A stretch of DNA of 64,000 nucleotides from DATJGR01 sp963812255 (GTDB lineage: Bacteria; Pseudomonadota; Gammaproteobacteria; Pseudomonadales; Azotimanducaceae). Below are positions 45,528 to 54,324 of the stretch, piece by piece. The first letter of the stretch is position 1; each line of letters opens with the position of its first letter. The position numbers were made by a program, and so were the translations under genes. Where the stretch lies: positions 496,001 through 560,000 of the forward strand of contig CAWEUM010000003.1 of assembly GCA_963812255.1 (NCBI GenBank), in the 5' to 3' direction. The notes beneath the pieces are model-generated. The model was not told the origin of the DNA, did no database searches, and was given only the letters and a program-made list of their open reading frames with translations.

Positions 45528-46081
45528 TGATCGTGCTCCGCGTGTTCGCGTTGCTCGTGAATCGCAGCGGCATCGGCCGTCATGGCTGCGTACTTCTCCG
45601 GCGTCAATTCCGGTAGCTTGCGAAGAAATGCAACGATACTCCACAAGGTCTCATCATCGTGCGTCAAACCCCAAGCCGGCATCGCCGTCATCTTGATACC
45701 GTGCTTGACGATCCAGAACCGGCGCGCCGCAACGTCGCGGGCATTGCCATGCGTGCGTTCCGCGAGTTTCGGCGCCGGTGGGTTCAGCCCCTTGCGGAAT
45801 TCGTTGTTGGCGACGCCTGGGGCGAGGTGGCAACCGGCGCACATTTCCGCGTATTCGCCCGCGCCTTCGGCGATCAGCACAGGCGCGTCGAGATCCGGCA
45901 CGTCAATATCCTTCGAACGCACCGCAACGGAACGTTGCCGCGTGGTCCTCACGAGCCAACTTACCAGCTCACCATGCGGTTGGTCGGCGGCGATGTCGAA
46001 CGATCCGCTGTAGACATATCCAATCGCCGCCAGCGCAGCGACCAGTAAGGTCACTACGATCGTGGTCAGGGTCTTCATCAT
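45524..46081 (-). CDS. Class I cytochrome c of the copper cluster
   Basis: 185 residues from the first of two adjacent ATGs (46081). An N-terminal signal or anchor covers about 5-25. The haem motif is 'CAGCH' near residue 81, and the axial Met is probably in 'KMTAMPAWGLTHDDETLW'. The tail is rich in His and Glu ('IHEQREHAEHD'). It sits between the multicopper oxidase and copA with 4-base overlaps on both sides, so it is part of the copper operon and may take electrons from Cu(I) oxidation (inference). Confidence 0.88.
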   Translation of the reverse strand: MMKTLTTIVVTLLVAALAAIGYVYSGSFDIAADQPHGELVSWLVRTTRQRSVAVRSKDIDVPDLDAPVLIAEGAGEYAEMCAGCHLAPGVANNEFRKGLNPPAPKLAERTHGNARDVAARRFWIVKHGIKMTAMPAWGLTHDDETLWSIVAFLRKLPELTPEKYAAMTADAAAIHEQREHAEHDQ

Positions 46082-47439
46082 CGTGTCCTCATATTCATCA
46101 TGTCGTGTCCGCTGTGGTGCATGCCTTGCATCGCATCCGGCACCGAGTACGCGGGATCGAATGCAACCCTGCGTGCGACGGAGCCTTCGGGATATCGATA
46201 CCAGCCCGGGTCGTCGTAGTCGTTCACGTCGAGACCCTTTCGGACCTTCAGCACCGTAAACATACCGCCCATCTCGATCGGCCCGAATGGTCCCGTACCG
46301 GTCATCATCGGCAGTGTGTTCTCCGGCCCCGGTAATCCCATCGAGATGTGCTGGCTGTGCTCGGCCATGCCGTGGCTGCCCATCGCCGAATAGCCAGGCA
46401 ACATCGCGCGAATTCGCGCTTCCACGCCCTGTTGATCCACGCCCGTTGGATTGGGCACCGTGTGGCCCATCGCATTCATCGTGTGGTGCGCCATGTGGCA
46501 GTGAAATGCCCAGTCGCCAGGGTTGTCCGCAACGAACTCGAAATCGCGCATCTGACCCACGCCGACGATCTCGGTGACCTCGCGGCGCCACGCGGACGTC
46601 GGCCACCGGTCGCCGTCACTGCCGGTGACCCAGAACCTGTGGCCGTGGAAGTGAATCGGGTGATTCCACATCGACAGATTTCCGACGCGAATCCTGACGC
46701 GCTCATTATGGCGCACGACGAGAGGGGCGGTGGCAGGATAGACCTTGCTGTTGAAGGTCCACAGATCGAAGTCGACCATCACCGCCGGATCGGGACGGTA
46801 GGTACCCGGATGCAACGCCCAGTTGTGCAGCATGATCGCGAAATCGCGATCAACCGGTTCCGCGTCGCCCGCCTTCGGATGGATGATGAAAAAGCCCATC
46901 ATCCCGAACGCCATCTGCACCATCTCGTCTGCGTGCGGGTGGTACATGTGGGTACCGGCCTGCACCAGCGTGAACTCGTACGCATAGGTTTCGCCTGGCT
47001 TGATGTGGGGTTGGTTGAGGCCACCGACACCGTCCATGCCGTTCGGCAGAATCAGGCCGTGCCAGTGAATCGTGGTCCATTCCTTCAAATGGTTTGTGAC
47101 GAGGATGCGCACTCTGTCGCCCTCTACCGCCTCGATCGTCGGACCGGGTGTCGAACCGTTGTAGCCCCAGCACGTCGCGACGCAACCCGGCGCGAACTCG
47201 TGCTCGAACTCTTCCGCGATCAGATGAAACTGTTTCGCACCGTCCACCCACTGCCACGGCAGGGTGCGGCCGTTGGGGGTCGTCACGCGCGCGGGCCGAG
47301 GGGTGCCACGCGCGACCCCGCCTCCAGCGCCATTGCTCGAACCATCCCGTTTCGGCTGTGCCGCGCGTGCCGAACGCAACAGCGGCAGCGTGGTCAGTGC
47401 GGACAGCGCACTGAGTACCGAACGCCTCGCAACCATCAC
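46078..47439 (-). CDS. Multicopper oxidase
   Basis: 453 residues with a Tat-like signal ('ARRSVLSALSALTTLPLL'). The copper-binding motifs are complete: 'TIHWHGLILPNG', 'HMYHPHADEMVQ', 'HPIHFHGHRFWV' and 'FHCHMAHHTMNAMGH'. It likely oxidises Cu(I) to the less toxic Cu(II) in the periplasm, as CueO/PcoA-type enzymes do. It overlaps the TolC-like gene upstream and the cytochrome gene downstream by 4 bases each. Confidence 0.93.
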   Translation of the reverse strand: MMVARRSVLSALSALTTLPLLRSARAAQPKRDGSSNGAGGGVARGTPRPARVTTPNGRTLPWQWVDGAKQFHLIAEEFEHEFAPGCVATCWGYNGSTPGPTIEAVEGDRVRILVTNHLKEWTTIHWHGLILPNGMDGVGGLNQPHIKPGETYAYEFTLVQAGTHMYHPHADEMVQMAFGMMGFFIIHPKAGDAEPVDRDFAIMLHNWALHPGTYRPDPAVMVDFDLWTFNSKVYPATAPLVVRHNERVRIRVGNLSMWNHPIHFHGHRFWVTGSDGDRWPTSAWRREVTEIVGVGQMRDFEFVADNPGDWAFHCHMAHHTMNAMGHTVPNPTGVDQQGVEARIRAMLPGYSAMGSHGMAEHSQHISMGLPGPENTLPMMTGTGPFGPIEMGGMFTVLKVRKGLDVNDYDDPGWYRYPEGSVARRVAFDPAYSVPDAMQGMHHSGHDMMNMRTR

Positions 47440-48932
47440 GAACCTCCTTTCGGCGTCTTCGGCGCCGCGGCTGCCGAATGATCCTGCTGCCGAGATTCAT
47501 GCATCATCATTTCCTTCTCCTCACCGGGTTGATTCAAACCGCGTTCGACCGGCTCGCCGGGCACCACCACGGCCGCACCGATGAGATCGTCGCTCGGCAG
47601 GTGGCTGCCGACGGCGTGCGCAAGCTGCACGCGCATCAACCAATAATCGCGCACCGATTCGAGATACTGCTGGTAGGTGTCGTACTCGTCCCGCTTCACG
47701 CGCAGCAGGTCGAAGATACCGACCAGCATGTAGTTCTGCTGTTCCTGGGTGCGCGCGACGATCCGCTCGCGCAATGGAATGGTTTCGTGCTTCAGACGAT
47801 CGATGCGTTTGCGCGCCGCCAGAACGCGCTCGTGGGCGGCACGCACGCGGTTGGATACCTCCAGTTCTTTGGCGCGCAGTTGTGCGCGGGCAGCCTCTAG
47901 CAGCGATTCGGCGCGCAGCACCGCGGCCTGACCCTGATTGAAGATCGGCAACTGCAGCGATAACGATGGGCCGATCAGCCGGCTGCGATCTGTGTCGCGC
48001 TCATACTGTGCGCCGACGTCTACCTGCCCCACGAATCGAAAGCTACGCGTCACGCCGAGCACGTCTTCGAGCAGCACCACCGCGCGGCGGTCGGAGTCGA
48101 GATCCGCTCGTTGTTGCGCCGCCAGCCTCTGCAGTGTCGGGAGGGAATCCTCGTGCGCCAACGGCCCCGGTAAGGCGCGCGCGACCTCCCAGACCGCGTC
48201 GGCATCGAGCCCCATCAGTTCATTGAGTACCCGCTTCGACTGCACGGCAGCCGCCTCGGCCTGCTCCTCGTCGAGCGTAGCCTGGCTCGCAGCGGCCCGA
48301 TCGATTGCCAATCGCAGCGCGGTGAAATTGCCAGCGTTCTTGAAACGCTGTGACAGCTCGGCCGCCGCGACCGCCGCCACGGCAACGGTCTTGCGCATCT
48401 GCGCGATCTGCTTCGCGCCGACCAGCTCGTAGTAGGCGGCTCGCACATCGGCATCGAGGTCGAGCAGGCGCTGTATCGCGTCCAACTTCGCACGCTCGAA
48501 CTCGCCTTTGGCGAAGCGTGTCCGCGCCGGCAACAGCAGCAGCTCCGCAAAATTCTGGGTCAGACCGAAGTCGTAGCGGCTGGAATCGCCGGCCGCGCTC
48601 GAGGATTGCCAGGTACTCGCGAGTGTTGGATTGCTGAGCCTTCCGGCTCGAATCACTTCGGCGCCGCTGATCCCGAGTTGCGCGTATTGCAACCGCAGCC
48701 GCGGATTGGCAACGAGCGCTACACGCACCGCGGCGTCTGCAGTGAGCGGGCTGGCAAGTATCTCCGCTACGAACGCGGACCGCTCGGAATTGATATCAGC
48801 CGGCAGCCGCATGCCCCGCTCCGCGACCTGTTCGTGGACATCGCGGTAACCACGGTCCGCCGGAATGTTCGCGCATCCCGCCAGTACCATCGACGTCAGC
48901 GCGATGAACACGTGTTGAGAACGTAAATCCAC
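47436..48932 (-). CDS. TolC-family outer-membrane efflux lipoprotein
   Basis: 498 residues. A lipobox occurs at 'TSMVLAGC' (Cys about 19). Two repeats of long helices follow (about 60-440; 'RAAYYELVGAKQIAQMRK', 'SNRVRAAHERVLAARKRIDRL'). The C-terminal extension after residue 470 is Met- and His-rich ('EMMMHESRQQDHSA'), fitting a copper context. It is the first gene of the four-gene overlapping copper operon; no adaptor or RND gene accompanies it. Confidence 0.9.
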   Translation of the reverse strand: MDLRSQHVFIALTSMVLAGCANIPADRGYRDVHEQVAERGMRLPADINSERSAFVAEILASPLTADAAVRVALVANPRLRLQYAQLGISGAEVIRAGRLSNPTLASTWQSSSAAGDSSRYDFGLTQNFAELLLLPARTRFAKGEFERAKLDAIQRLLDLDADVRAAYYELVGAKQIAQMRKTVAVAAVAAAELSQRFKNAGNFTALRLAIDRAAASQATLDEEQAEAAAVQSKRVLNELMGLDADAVWEVARALPGPLAHEDSLPTLQRLAAQQRADLDSDRRAVVLLEDVLGVTRSFRFVGQVDVGAQYERDTDRSRLIGPSLSLQLPIFNQGQAAVLRAESLLEAARAQLRAKELEVSNRVRAAHERVLAARKRIDRLKHETIPLRERIVARTQEQQNYMLVGIFDLLRVKRDEYDTYQQYLESVRDYWLMRVQLAHAVGSHLPSDDLIGAAVVVPGEPVERGLNQPGEEKEMMMHESRQQDHSAAAAPKTPKGGS

Positions 48933-49052
48933 GTCGAATCTCCGTCGAATCGATCAACCATCCTCGACGAAGCCAAGCGCCGCCCCCGCGAGCGCCGGGA
49001 CGGATTCACACCGGGGACATTTTTCAGGCCGTCGGGAGAACGGCCAAATGCA

Positions 49053-49454
49053 TCAGGCGGCGCTTGGCAGCGCCGTTATAGGAGGGCGAAACAGCAGACC
49101 GCGGTCAGGATTCGAAATCCGGAACGTGGGGCCGCCGAGCGAGCGCTCCACCCAGGGCAGCGGCGCAATCGCAAACGCAGCGGGCGCCAACGCCGCGCCG
49201 CAGCCGCCACCCGCACAATGCTGCGCACAGGCACATTTCACCGGGCAGTCACACCGTTCGGCATCCATCATCTGGGCGCCGGAGTGATGGCTACCCATCA
49301 TGGCCGCGTCGTGGTGATGCAGCTGCGATTTGTCATCGGCGTGCGCCGGCGCGCCCGCGTGATGACAGTGAAACGCTTCGGTCATGGCGGCGGTTGCCGC
49401 GTACGGCAGCGCCAAAGTCAATAACAGCGCAACAATGGTGCGGTATCGTTTCAC
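49053..49454 (-). CDS. CopL-like Cys/His-rich periplasmic metal-binding protein
   Basis: 133 residues. The signal peptide covers about 1-22. A His/Met-rich stretch ('LHHHDAAMMGSHHSGAQMM') is followed by a Cys cluster ('CDCPVKCACAQHCAGGGC') and a C-terminal 'RGLLFRPPI'. This arrangement resembles CopL of Xanthomonas copper-resistance operons, required for copper induction there. It lies 120 bases upstream of the TolC gene and 46 bases downstream of the permease gene. Confidence 0.65.
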   Translation of the reverse strand: MKRYRTIVALLLTLALPYAATAAMTEAFHCHHAGAPAHADDKSQLHHHDAAMMGSHHSGAQMMDAERCDCPVKCACAQHCAGGGCGAALAPAAFAIAPLPWVERSLGGPTFRISNPDRGLLFRPPITALPSAA

Positions 49455-49500
49455 GGGGCCAGTCTGCTACCGCCGAGATCTCCATGCAACCCGCCGCGCA

Positions 49501-50688
49501 TCATGATTCGGCTCCGCCTCCGTGATCCGCATCGGAATCATCGCCGCGGCCGTCGACCTCCATCATCCGCATCATCTCCGGGCCGCCGCTCCGCAGGAAC
49601 AACACAAACAGCGCGGCGGCGGCGAGTCCAAAGACGATATTCAACATCGTCGTGTAGTTGAAGGCGATAGTCGAGACCGCTACCGCCGTCTCACGATTCG
49701 TCGGTTGCCAATCCAGCAGCACAAAGATGCCCTCCACGCCCAACGCAGCAAGGACCATCACCACATAGAAAGAGACGAATAGAAAAAGTGCCGTCCGACC
49801 CCCGTAGTACTTTCGGTAGATATTGAGGATCGGTGGGATGATCAGGTCACCGAAAATGAACGCGATGACGCCTCCGAAACTGATACCGCCGCTCCACAGC
49901 ACCGCTGCCAACGGAACGTTTCCAATCGAACAGGTGAACGCCGCGACCGCAATCAACGGCCCTATCAACGCGCCCCAGATCACCATCGTCCACGCACCAT
50001 GACCTTGCAGAAAGAAGCCTTGCCAGAAGCTATCCGGCACCCAAGCGCCCAATGCACCAGCGATCAGCACGCCAAGCAAGATGTCCTTCCACACCATCGA
50101 CCAGTTCATCACGTAACTGTGACTGATCGCGATCCAGCCTTTTCGCGACGTAAGTCGCTCGCGCCAGCTGTCGGTAGTGCGCTTACTCATCGCCATCGCC
50201 GCATGGCCTTCCATCGCGCCTCTCGCATTTCCCTTGGCGTGGTCGATGGCAGCTTGTTCCAGCTTCTTGGGCAACAACGCCGCGTATCCGATACCGAGCA
50301 GGATCAGCATGATCGTGCCACCAATGAATTCCGCAGCCGCAAACTGCCAAGCCATCAGCACCCACAGCAAGACACCGAGTTCCAGCACCAGGTTGGTCGC
50401 CGCAAACTGAAACGCCATCGCGGAAGTGAAATCGCCTCCCTTTCGAACGACCGATCGCGCCATCGCGACGGCCGCGTATGAGCACGAAGAGGTGGCCGCG
50501 CCGAAAAGACCGGCCTTGGCGATGGATCGCGCGCTGTGATCGGGAAGCAGCTTCGACATCGCGTCCTTGGATACCAACGCTTCAATCATCGCGGAAACGA
50601 CGAACCCCAGGCTCAAGCCCCAGAAGATCTGCCAGAACATCGTGAAGGCGAGCCACAACGCGCGGCCGAGATTACCCAGTAGATCCAT
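49501..50688 (-). CDS. Permease of the YraQ/SO_0444 type (putative metal efflux)
   Basis: 395 residues with about eight to ten membrane helices. The family motif 'ATSSCSYAAVAMARSV' (about 60-75) and a second Cys motif 'FTCSIGNVPLAAVLW' are visible. The tail is acidic and His-rich ('GDDSDADHGGGAES'). SO_0444-like permeases are annotated as Cu/Zn efflux transporters, which fits the neighbouring copper genes. It is the most upstream gene of the copper region. Confidence 0.82.
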   Translation of the reverse strand: MDLLGNLGRALWLAFTMFWQIFWGLSLGFVVSAMIEALVSKDAMSKLLPDHSARSIAKAGLFGAATSSCSYAAVAMARSVVRKGGDFTSAMAFQFAATNLVLELGVLLWVLMAWQFAAAEFIGGTIMLILLGIGYAALLPKKLEQAAIDHAKGNARGAMEGHAAMAMSKRTTDSWRERLTSRKGWIAISHSYVMNWSMVWKDILLGVLIAGALGAWVPDSFWQGFFLQGHGAWTMVIWGALIGPLIAVAAFTCSIGNVPLAAVLWSGGISFGGVIAFIFGDLIIPPILNIYRKYYGGRTALFLFVSFYVVMVLAALGVEGIFVLLDWQPTNRETAVAVSTIAFNYTTMLNIVFGLAAAALFVLFLRSGGPEMMRMMEVDGRGDDSDADHGGGAES

Positions 50689-50733
50689 TCAGGTCTCCTT
50701 CGCCGGCATACACTTTACCAGCATACCGCCGTG

Positions 50734-50751
50734 GGTCTGCTGATGCAGACC
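50734..50751. promoter_or_regulatory. Inverted repeat upstream of the permease gene
   Basis: GGTCTGC and GCAGACC pair perfectly around TGAT, 46 bases before the permease start, in a 266-base intergenic region otherwise without features. It may be an operator for the copper region. No regulator gene of MerR or CopRS type is in the window. Confidence 0.3.
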
Positions 50752-50954
50752 ATCGCCGCGGTCAAAGCCCGCCGAAACGATGCCGGGGACCAGGGCGCCA
50801 TCCAGCAGGTTGTCGCTCGGCTCACCAACATATTCGTATTGGCGCGATATCTGTTGGCCATGATTTCGCTACGCGCAGAAATTTCCCGATGGCGCTCAAT
50901 ACCGGCGGCTGCTGCTTCCGCATCGCGCCCCGGCGGCCGTCGATGCGGCGCGCC

Positions 50955-52646
50955 TCACAGCTTCAGCAACGCATCGAGTTCATCCAGAAAGGCCTCGACG
51001 CGCCCGACTTCCCGCATCGTCGTCAGGTAGCCGCTTTCGTTCGTCGTCGCCTGCGCGCGCTGGAATCCGAGGTTGAGTTGCAACGGATACCGCGGGACAT
51101 GCGCAATCAACGTTTGCAAGCAATAGCACGCGCGCGCATCGAGCACGAGCCGCAGCAGTACGAGGTTGTCGGCGACATCCTCGAACTCGCCCTGTTCGAT
51201 GAGTCGAAGAATGTCTGGATCGTTCACCGCGGTCTCGATCTCGTCGAGCATCCAGCGCTTGTGCCACAACTGCTCGCGGACGTGATCCGAACGCAGCGCA
51301 TCGAGCAAGCGGGTTGCAGCGCGCATCGGCAGGCACTGAATGAGATTCCAGCCAATCTGAAACAGACGCACGATACCAGGCTGCCGCTCGAGCGTCGCGT
51401 CGATGAACTCGCCACGCGTTATGCCGCCCGGCGCGTGGCGTTCGAACGGTGCATCGTCAATCGGTTGAGCCGTCAAATGGTCGAGCCCCAGATTCGCGCA
51501 CGCGAGCGCTGCCCGCGCTGCTTCGGCTTCGGTGAATCGTCCGCCGTGGTAGAAGCTGCCGGCCATCAAAACGTTTGCCAGAAACACCAGTTCCGCCAAT
51601 CTCGCCGCGAACAGATCGGGGCGCACGATCTGCAGACGGTCGAGATGCGCCTGCAGTTCGACCGACTGCTCGCGCGCGGTCGATGGTCCGGACAACCGCA
51701 GCGTCGATTGTCCGCCGACAATCTCAGCCTCCACCAACACTTCTTCCAAGGCGCGCAATTGCACGGGCGTGATCGTGGTTTCCGGGTTCACGTCCTCAGC
51801 CGCTTCTTCGGCATCACGATTGCGAACGACCGCCGCTTGCGCCGCCGCGATCTGATCGAAGTAGCGCCGGCTGACGTCGTCATAATCGCGTTGCGCGACC
51901 AGTTCTTCGCGCGGTGCCGTTCGCGCGATCTTCAGGAACATCAAGGCAATCTGCGGCGTGACGAATCCACCCTGTTCGCGGCGTTGTTCGCGCGCGTAGG
52001 TTTCGTCTTCGAGCAATGTCTCCCCGTGATCGGCGGCACCGCGTACTGTCGGGGCTTTGCAACATCGCGCGAGCACGCGGCGCAGGAACCCCGCATCCTC
52101 GGTGTCGAGTTCCAGCAAGGTCGTCCTGACGCTATCCCATTCGTCTTCATATACGGCAACGACGATGTAGTCGGCGATCAGCTCGAGCGAGACGCCGCGC
52201 TCGATCAGCGCGCAATAGCCGCAGACGCACCGCTCGGAATCGGCTTGATGCTCCGACATGACACCCGCGTCGATCACGCCGATCAGCGGCGCGAAGTTAG
52301 CGACGACGAAGTCCTCGCCCAATTCGATCAAGCGCTCCGCCGCGAACGCCGGGCTCACGTCGAGCATCACGTCGATCCATTCGAGGAATTTCTCCGGCCG
52401 CAACCGCTCCGCCTGACCCGGGACCAGCGATTCCCACAACGATACTTCGAAAATCTCCCGTAGCTGATCGGTGGATGTCAACGCGATCAGGTCGCCGGCA
52501 TCGCGTAACCCGACCTGATCGATCAGGCGCTTCAACACGGGGGCTTGAAGCCGCCGCACGAATGCCGGCAACGCCGGATTGTCGGTCAACGTCTTCAGGA
52601 GCTGCTTCGATTTGCGCGCCCGGCCCGGCACCTTGCGTTTCTGCAT
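50955..52646 (-). CDS. DUF6178 family protein
   Basis: 563 residues, soluble, rich in Leu, Ala, Arg and Asp/Glu helices. Recognisable parts are 'LIALTSTDQLREIFEVSLW', 'YCALIERGVSLELIADYIVV', 'FLANVLMAGSFYHGGRF' and 'RLFQIGWNLIQCLPMRAA'. I recognise the DUF6178 family but no function; no catalytic motif is obvious. It is a single gene between the copper cluster and the P450. Confidence 0.8.
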   Translation of the reverse strand: MQKRKVPGRARKSKQLLKTLTDNPALPAFVRRLQAPVLKRLIDQVGLRDAGDLIALTSTDQLREIFEVSLWESLVPGQAERLRPEKFLEWIDVMLDVSPAFAAERLIELGEDFVVANFAPLIGVIDAGVMSEHQADSERCVCGYCALIERGVSLELIADYIVVAVYEDEWDSVRTTLLELDTEDAGFLRRVLARCCKAPTVRGAADHGETLLEDETYAREQRREQGGFVTPQIALMFLKIARTAPREELVAQRDYDDVSRRYFDQIAAAQAAVVRNRDAEEAAEDVNPETTITPVQLRALEEVLVEAEIVGGQSTLRLSGPSTAREQSVELQAHLDRLQIVRPDLFAARLAELVFLANVLMAGSFYHGGRFTEAEAARAALACANLGLDHLTAQPIDDAPFERHAPGGITRGEFIDATLERQPGIVRLFQIGWNLIQCLPMRAATRLLDALRSDHVREQLWHKRWMLDEIETAVNDPDILRLIEQGEFEDVADNLVLLRLVLDARACYCLQTLIAHVPRYPLQLNLGFQRAQATTNESGYLTTMREVGRVEAFLDELDALLKL

Positions 52647-52760
52647 ACGAGAACCTCCTGCTTCAGGTGTTACTCGAAAGAACGCGGCGTTTTACGCCTC
52701 AAATGAGCGCCTGAACAGACTGGTCGAATGCGAGCGAGGCTGGTAACTTATGTGTCAGTG

Positions 52761-52784
52761 AAAACGGCGACCGAAAGGTCGCCG
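52761..52784 (-). terminator. Terminator of the P450 gene
   Basis: CGGCGACC (52765-52772) and GGTCGCCG (52777-52784) form a perfect stem with a four-base loop. On the minus strand it is followed by TTTT and lies 21 bases past the P450 stop. Confidence 0.8.
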
Positions 52785-52805
52785 ATTTGCATTTTGATGT
52801 GGGAA

Positions 52806-54188
52806 TCAGGCGCGGATCCGCACCGGCAACTCGCGAATGCCGTGAATGAAGCTCGACTTCAGAAACACCGGATCGCCCACGACGTCGATCTTCGGGAAGC
52901 GCTTCTGTATCTCTTCCCAGATCACGCGCAACTGCATCTCGCCGAGGCGATTGCCGAGGCAACGATGGATTCCGAAGCCGAATGACAGATGATGCCGCGC
53001 GTTGGTGCGATCGATCCGGAACTGATCTGGATCCTCGATCGCATCCGGATCGCGGTTACCCGAGATATACCACATTGCGATTTTCTCGCCCTGCTTGATC
53101 TGTTTGCCACCGATCTCGGTATCTTCGAGGGCGGTGCGCGCCATGTGCGCAACCGGCGACTGATAGCGGATGATCTCCGGCACCATGTTGGTGATCAGAC
53201 CTGGGTTGTCGCGCAATTTGGTGTATTGATCCTGAAACTTGTTCAGCGCCAGCACACCGCCCGAAATCGAATTGCGTGTCGTGTCGTTACCGCCGACGAT
53301 CAACAGCAGAATGTTGCCGAGGTACTCATTCGGCGGCATGTTCTTCGTTGAATCACCGTGCGCGAGCATCGAGATCAGGTCGAGCTTGTGCGGATGCTTG
53401 ACGCGCTCCTTCCAAACCTCGTCGAAGTAACCGTAACACTCCCACAACACCTTGAATCCGGCCTCTACGTTTTCAAAGTATTCCGGGTTGCCGAGGTTCG
53501 ACACGCTGTCGGACCAGTAGATCAACTTATGTCGATCTTCCTGCGGAATATCGAACAGTGTCGCGAGCATCTGCCCGGTGAGTTCCACCGACACCTGTTT
53601 GACCCAGTTGAAATCCTCGTTGCGCGGCAGGTTGTCGAGGATCTTGCAGGCCCGCTCGCGAATGAGCGGCTCGAGATCCACCAGGTTGCGCGGCGTGAAC
53701 ATCGGCGCGACGACCTTGCGCTGATCCTCGTGCTTGGGCGGATCTTCCTGAATGAACATCGGCAGATCGAACTTCGGATCGGGGTCGGCGCCGCCGCCGA
53801 GACTGATGCCCCCGATTCGCGAATCCGACGAGAAGAGGTCGTGGTGCGTATCGGCGTACATGATGTCGGCGAATTTCGTCAGCGACCAGTACGGGCCGAA
53901 CTGGCTCTTTTCGCAGTAATGCACCGGCGCTTCGTTCCGCAAGCGTTCGAAGTACGGCCAGATCGCGTCGGCCCCGAACAGATCCGGATGGCCGACGTTG
54001 ATCGACTCGAGCGGAATCGAGTACGCATCCTGATCAACGTCGATCGGCCACAGCGCGGCAAACTCCGCATTCGACATGGTCGGATCGAACTCCGGCATCG
54101 TGGCGCGAATGTGCGCCTTGATCTTCTCCTTCCTCGGGTCAACGGACACGTCGAGTTCGGTGGGCGATTTGGAGACCGTTTCACTCAT
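52806..54188 (-). CDS. Cytochrome P450, CYP153-like
   Basis: 460 residues from ATG 54188 (the longer frame upstream is not conserved-looking). The I-helix is 'LLIVGGNDTTRNSISGG', the ExxR motif 'PEIIRYQSPV' follows, and the haem-thiolate loop is 'FGFGIHRCLG' with C410. These motifs match the CYP153 family of soluble alkane and fatty-acid terminal hydroxylases. The usual ferredoxin and ferredoxin reductase genes are not adjacent. The gene is divergent from the TolB/TPR gene. Confidence 0.88.
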   Translation of the reverse strand: MSETVSKSPTELDVSVDPRKEKIKAHIRATMPEFDPTMSNAEFAALWPIDVDQDAYSIPLESINVGHPDLFGADAIWPYFERLRNEAPVHYCEKSQFGPYWSLTKFADIMYADTHHDLFSSDSRIGGISLGGGADPDPKFDLPMFIQEDPPKHEDQRKVVAPMFTPRNLVDLEPLIRERACKILDNLPRNEDFNWVKQVSVELTGQMLATLFDIPQEDRHKLIYWSDSVSNLGNPEYFENVEAGFKVLWECYGYFDEVWKERVKHPHKLDLISMLAHGDSTKNMPPNEYLGNILLLIVGGNDTTRNSISGGVLALNKFQDQYTKLRDNPGLITNMVPEIIRYQSPVAHMARTALEDTEIGGKQIKQGEKIAMWYISGNRDPDAIEDPDQFRIDRTNARHHLSFGFGIHRCLGNRLGEMQLRVIWEEIQKRFPKIDVVGDPVFLKSSFIHGIRELPVRIRA

Positions 54189-54324
54189 GGTCGCGATCCA
54201 GACATTCGAGCACCACAGTATCACATAGCCGGCGCATGCCTTGAATACGGGGAAACCCCGAACCAGCGTGACGAATTCACGGCCATCCGGCATATTCAAG
54301 GATCGAATCGATCCGACCCCCGTC

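Noticed and set aside
46348..47481. 377-codon plus-strand open frame opposite the multicopper oxidase
   Set aside because: Shadow of a gene with complete copper-binding motifs.
50731..51030. Small plus-strand open frame upstream of the permease
   Set aside because: Half of it lies antisense to the DUF6178 gene, its C-terminus is low complexity, and there is no good ribosome site.
50889..52463. 524-codon plus-strand open frame opposite the DUF6178 gene
   Set aside because: Antisense shadow; the minus-strand protein is a recognised family.
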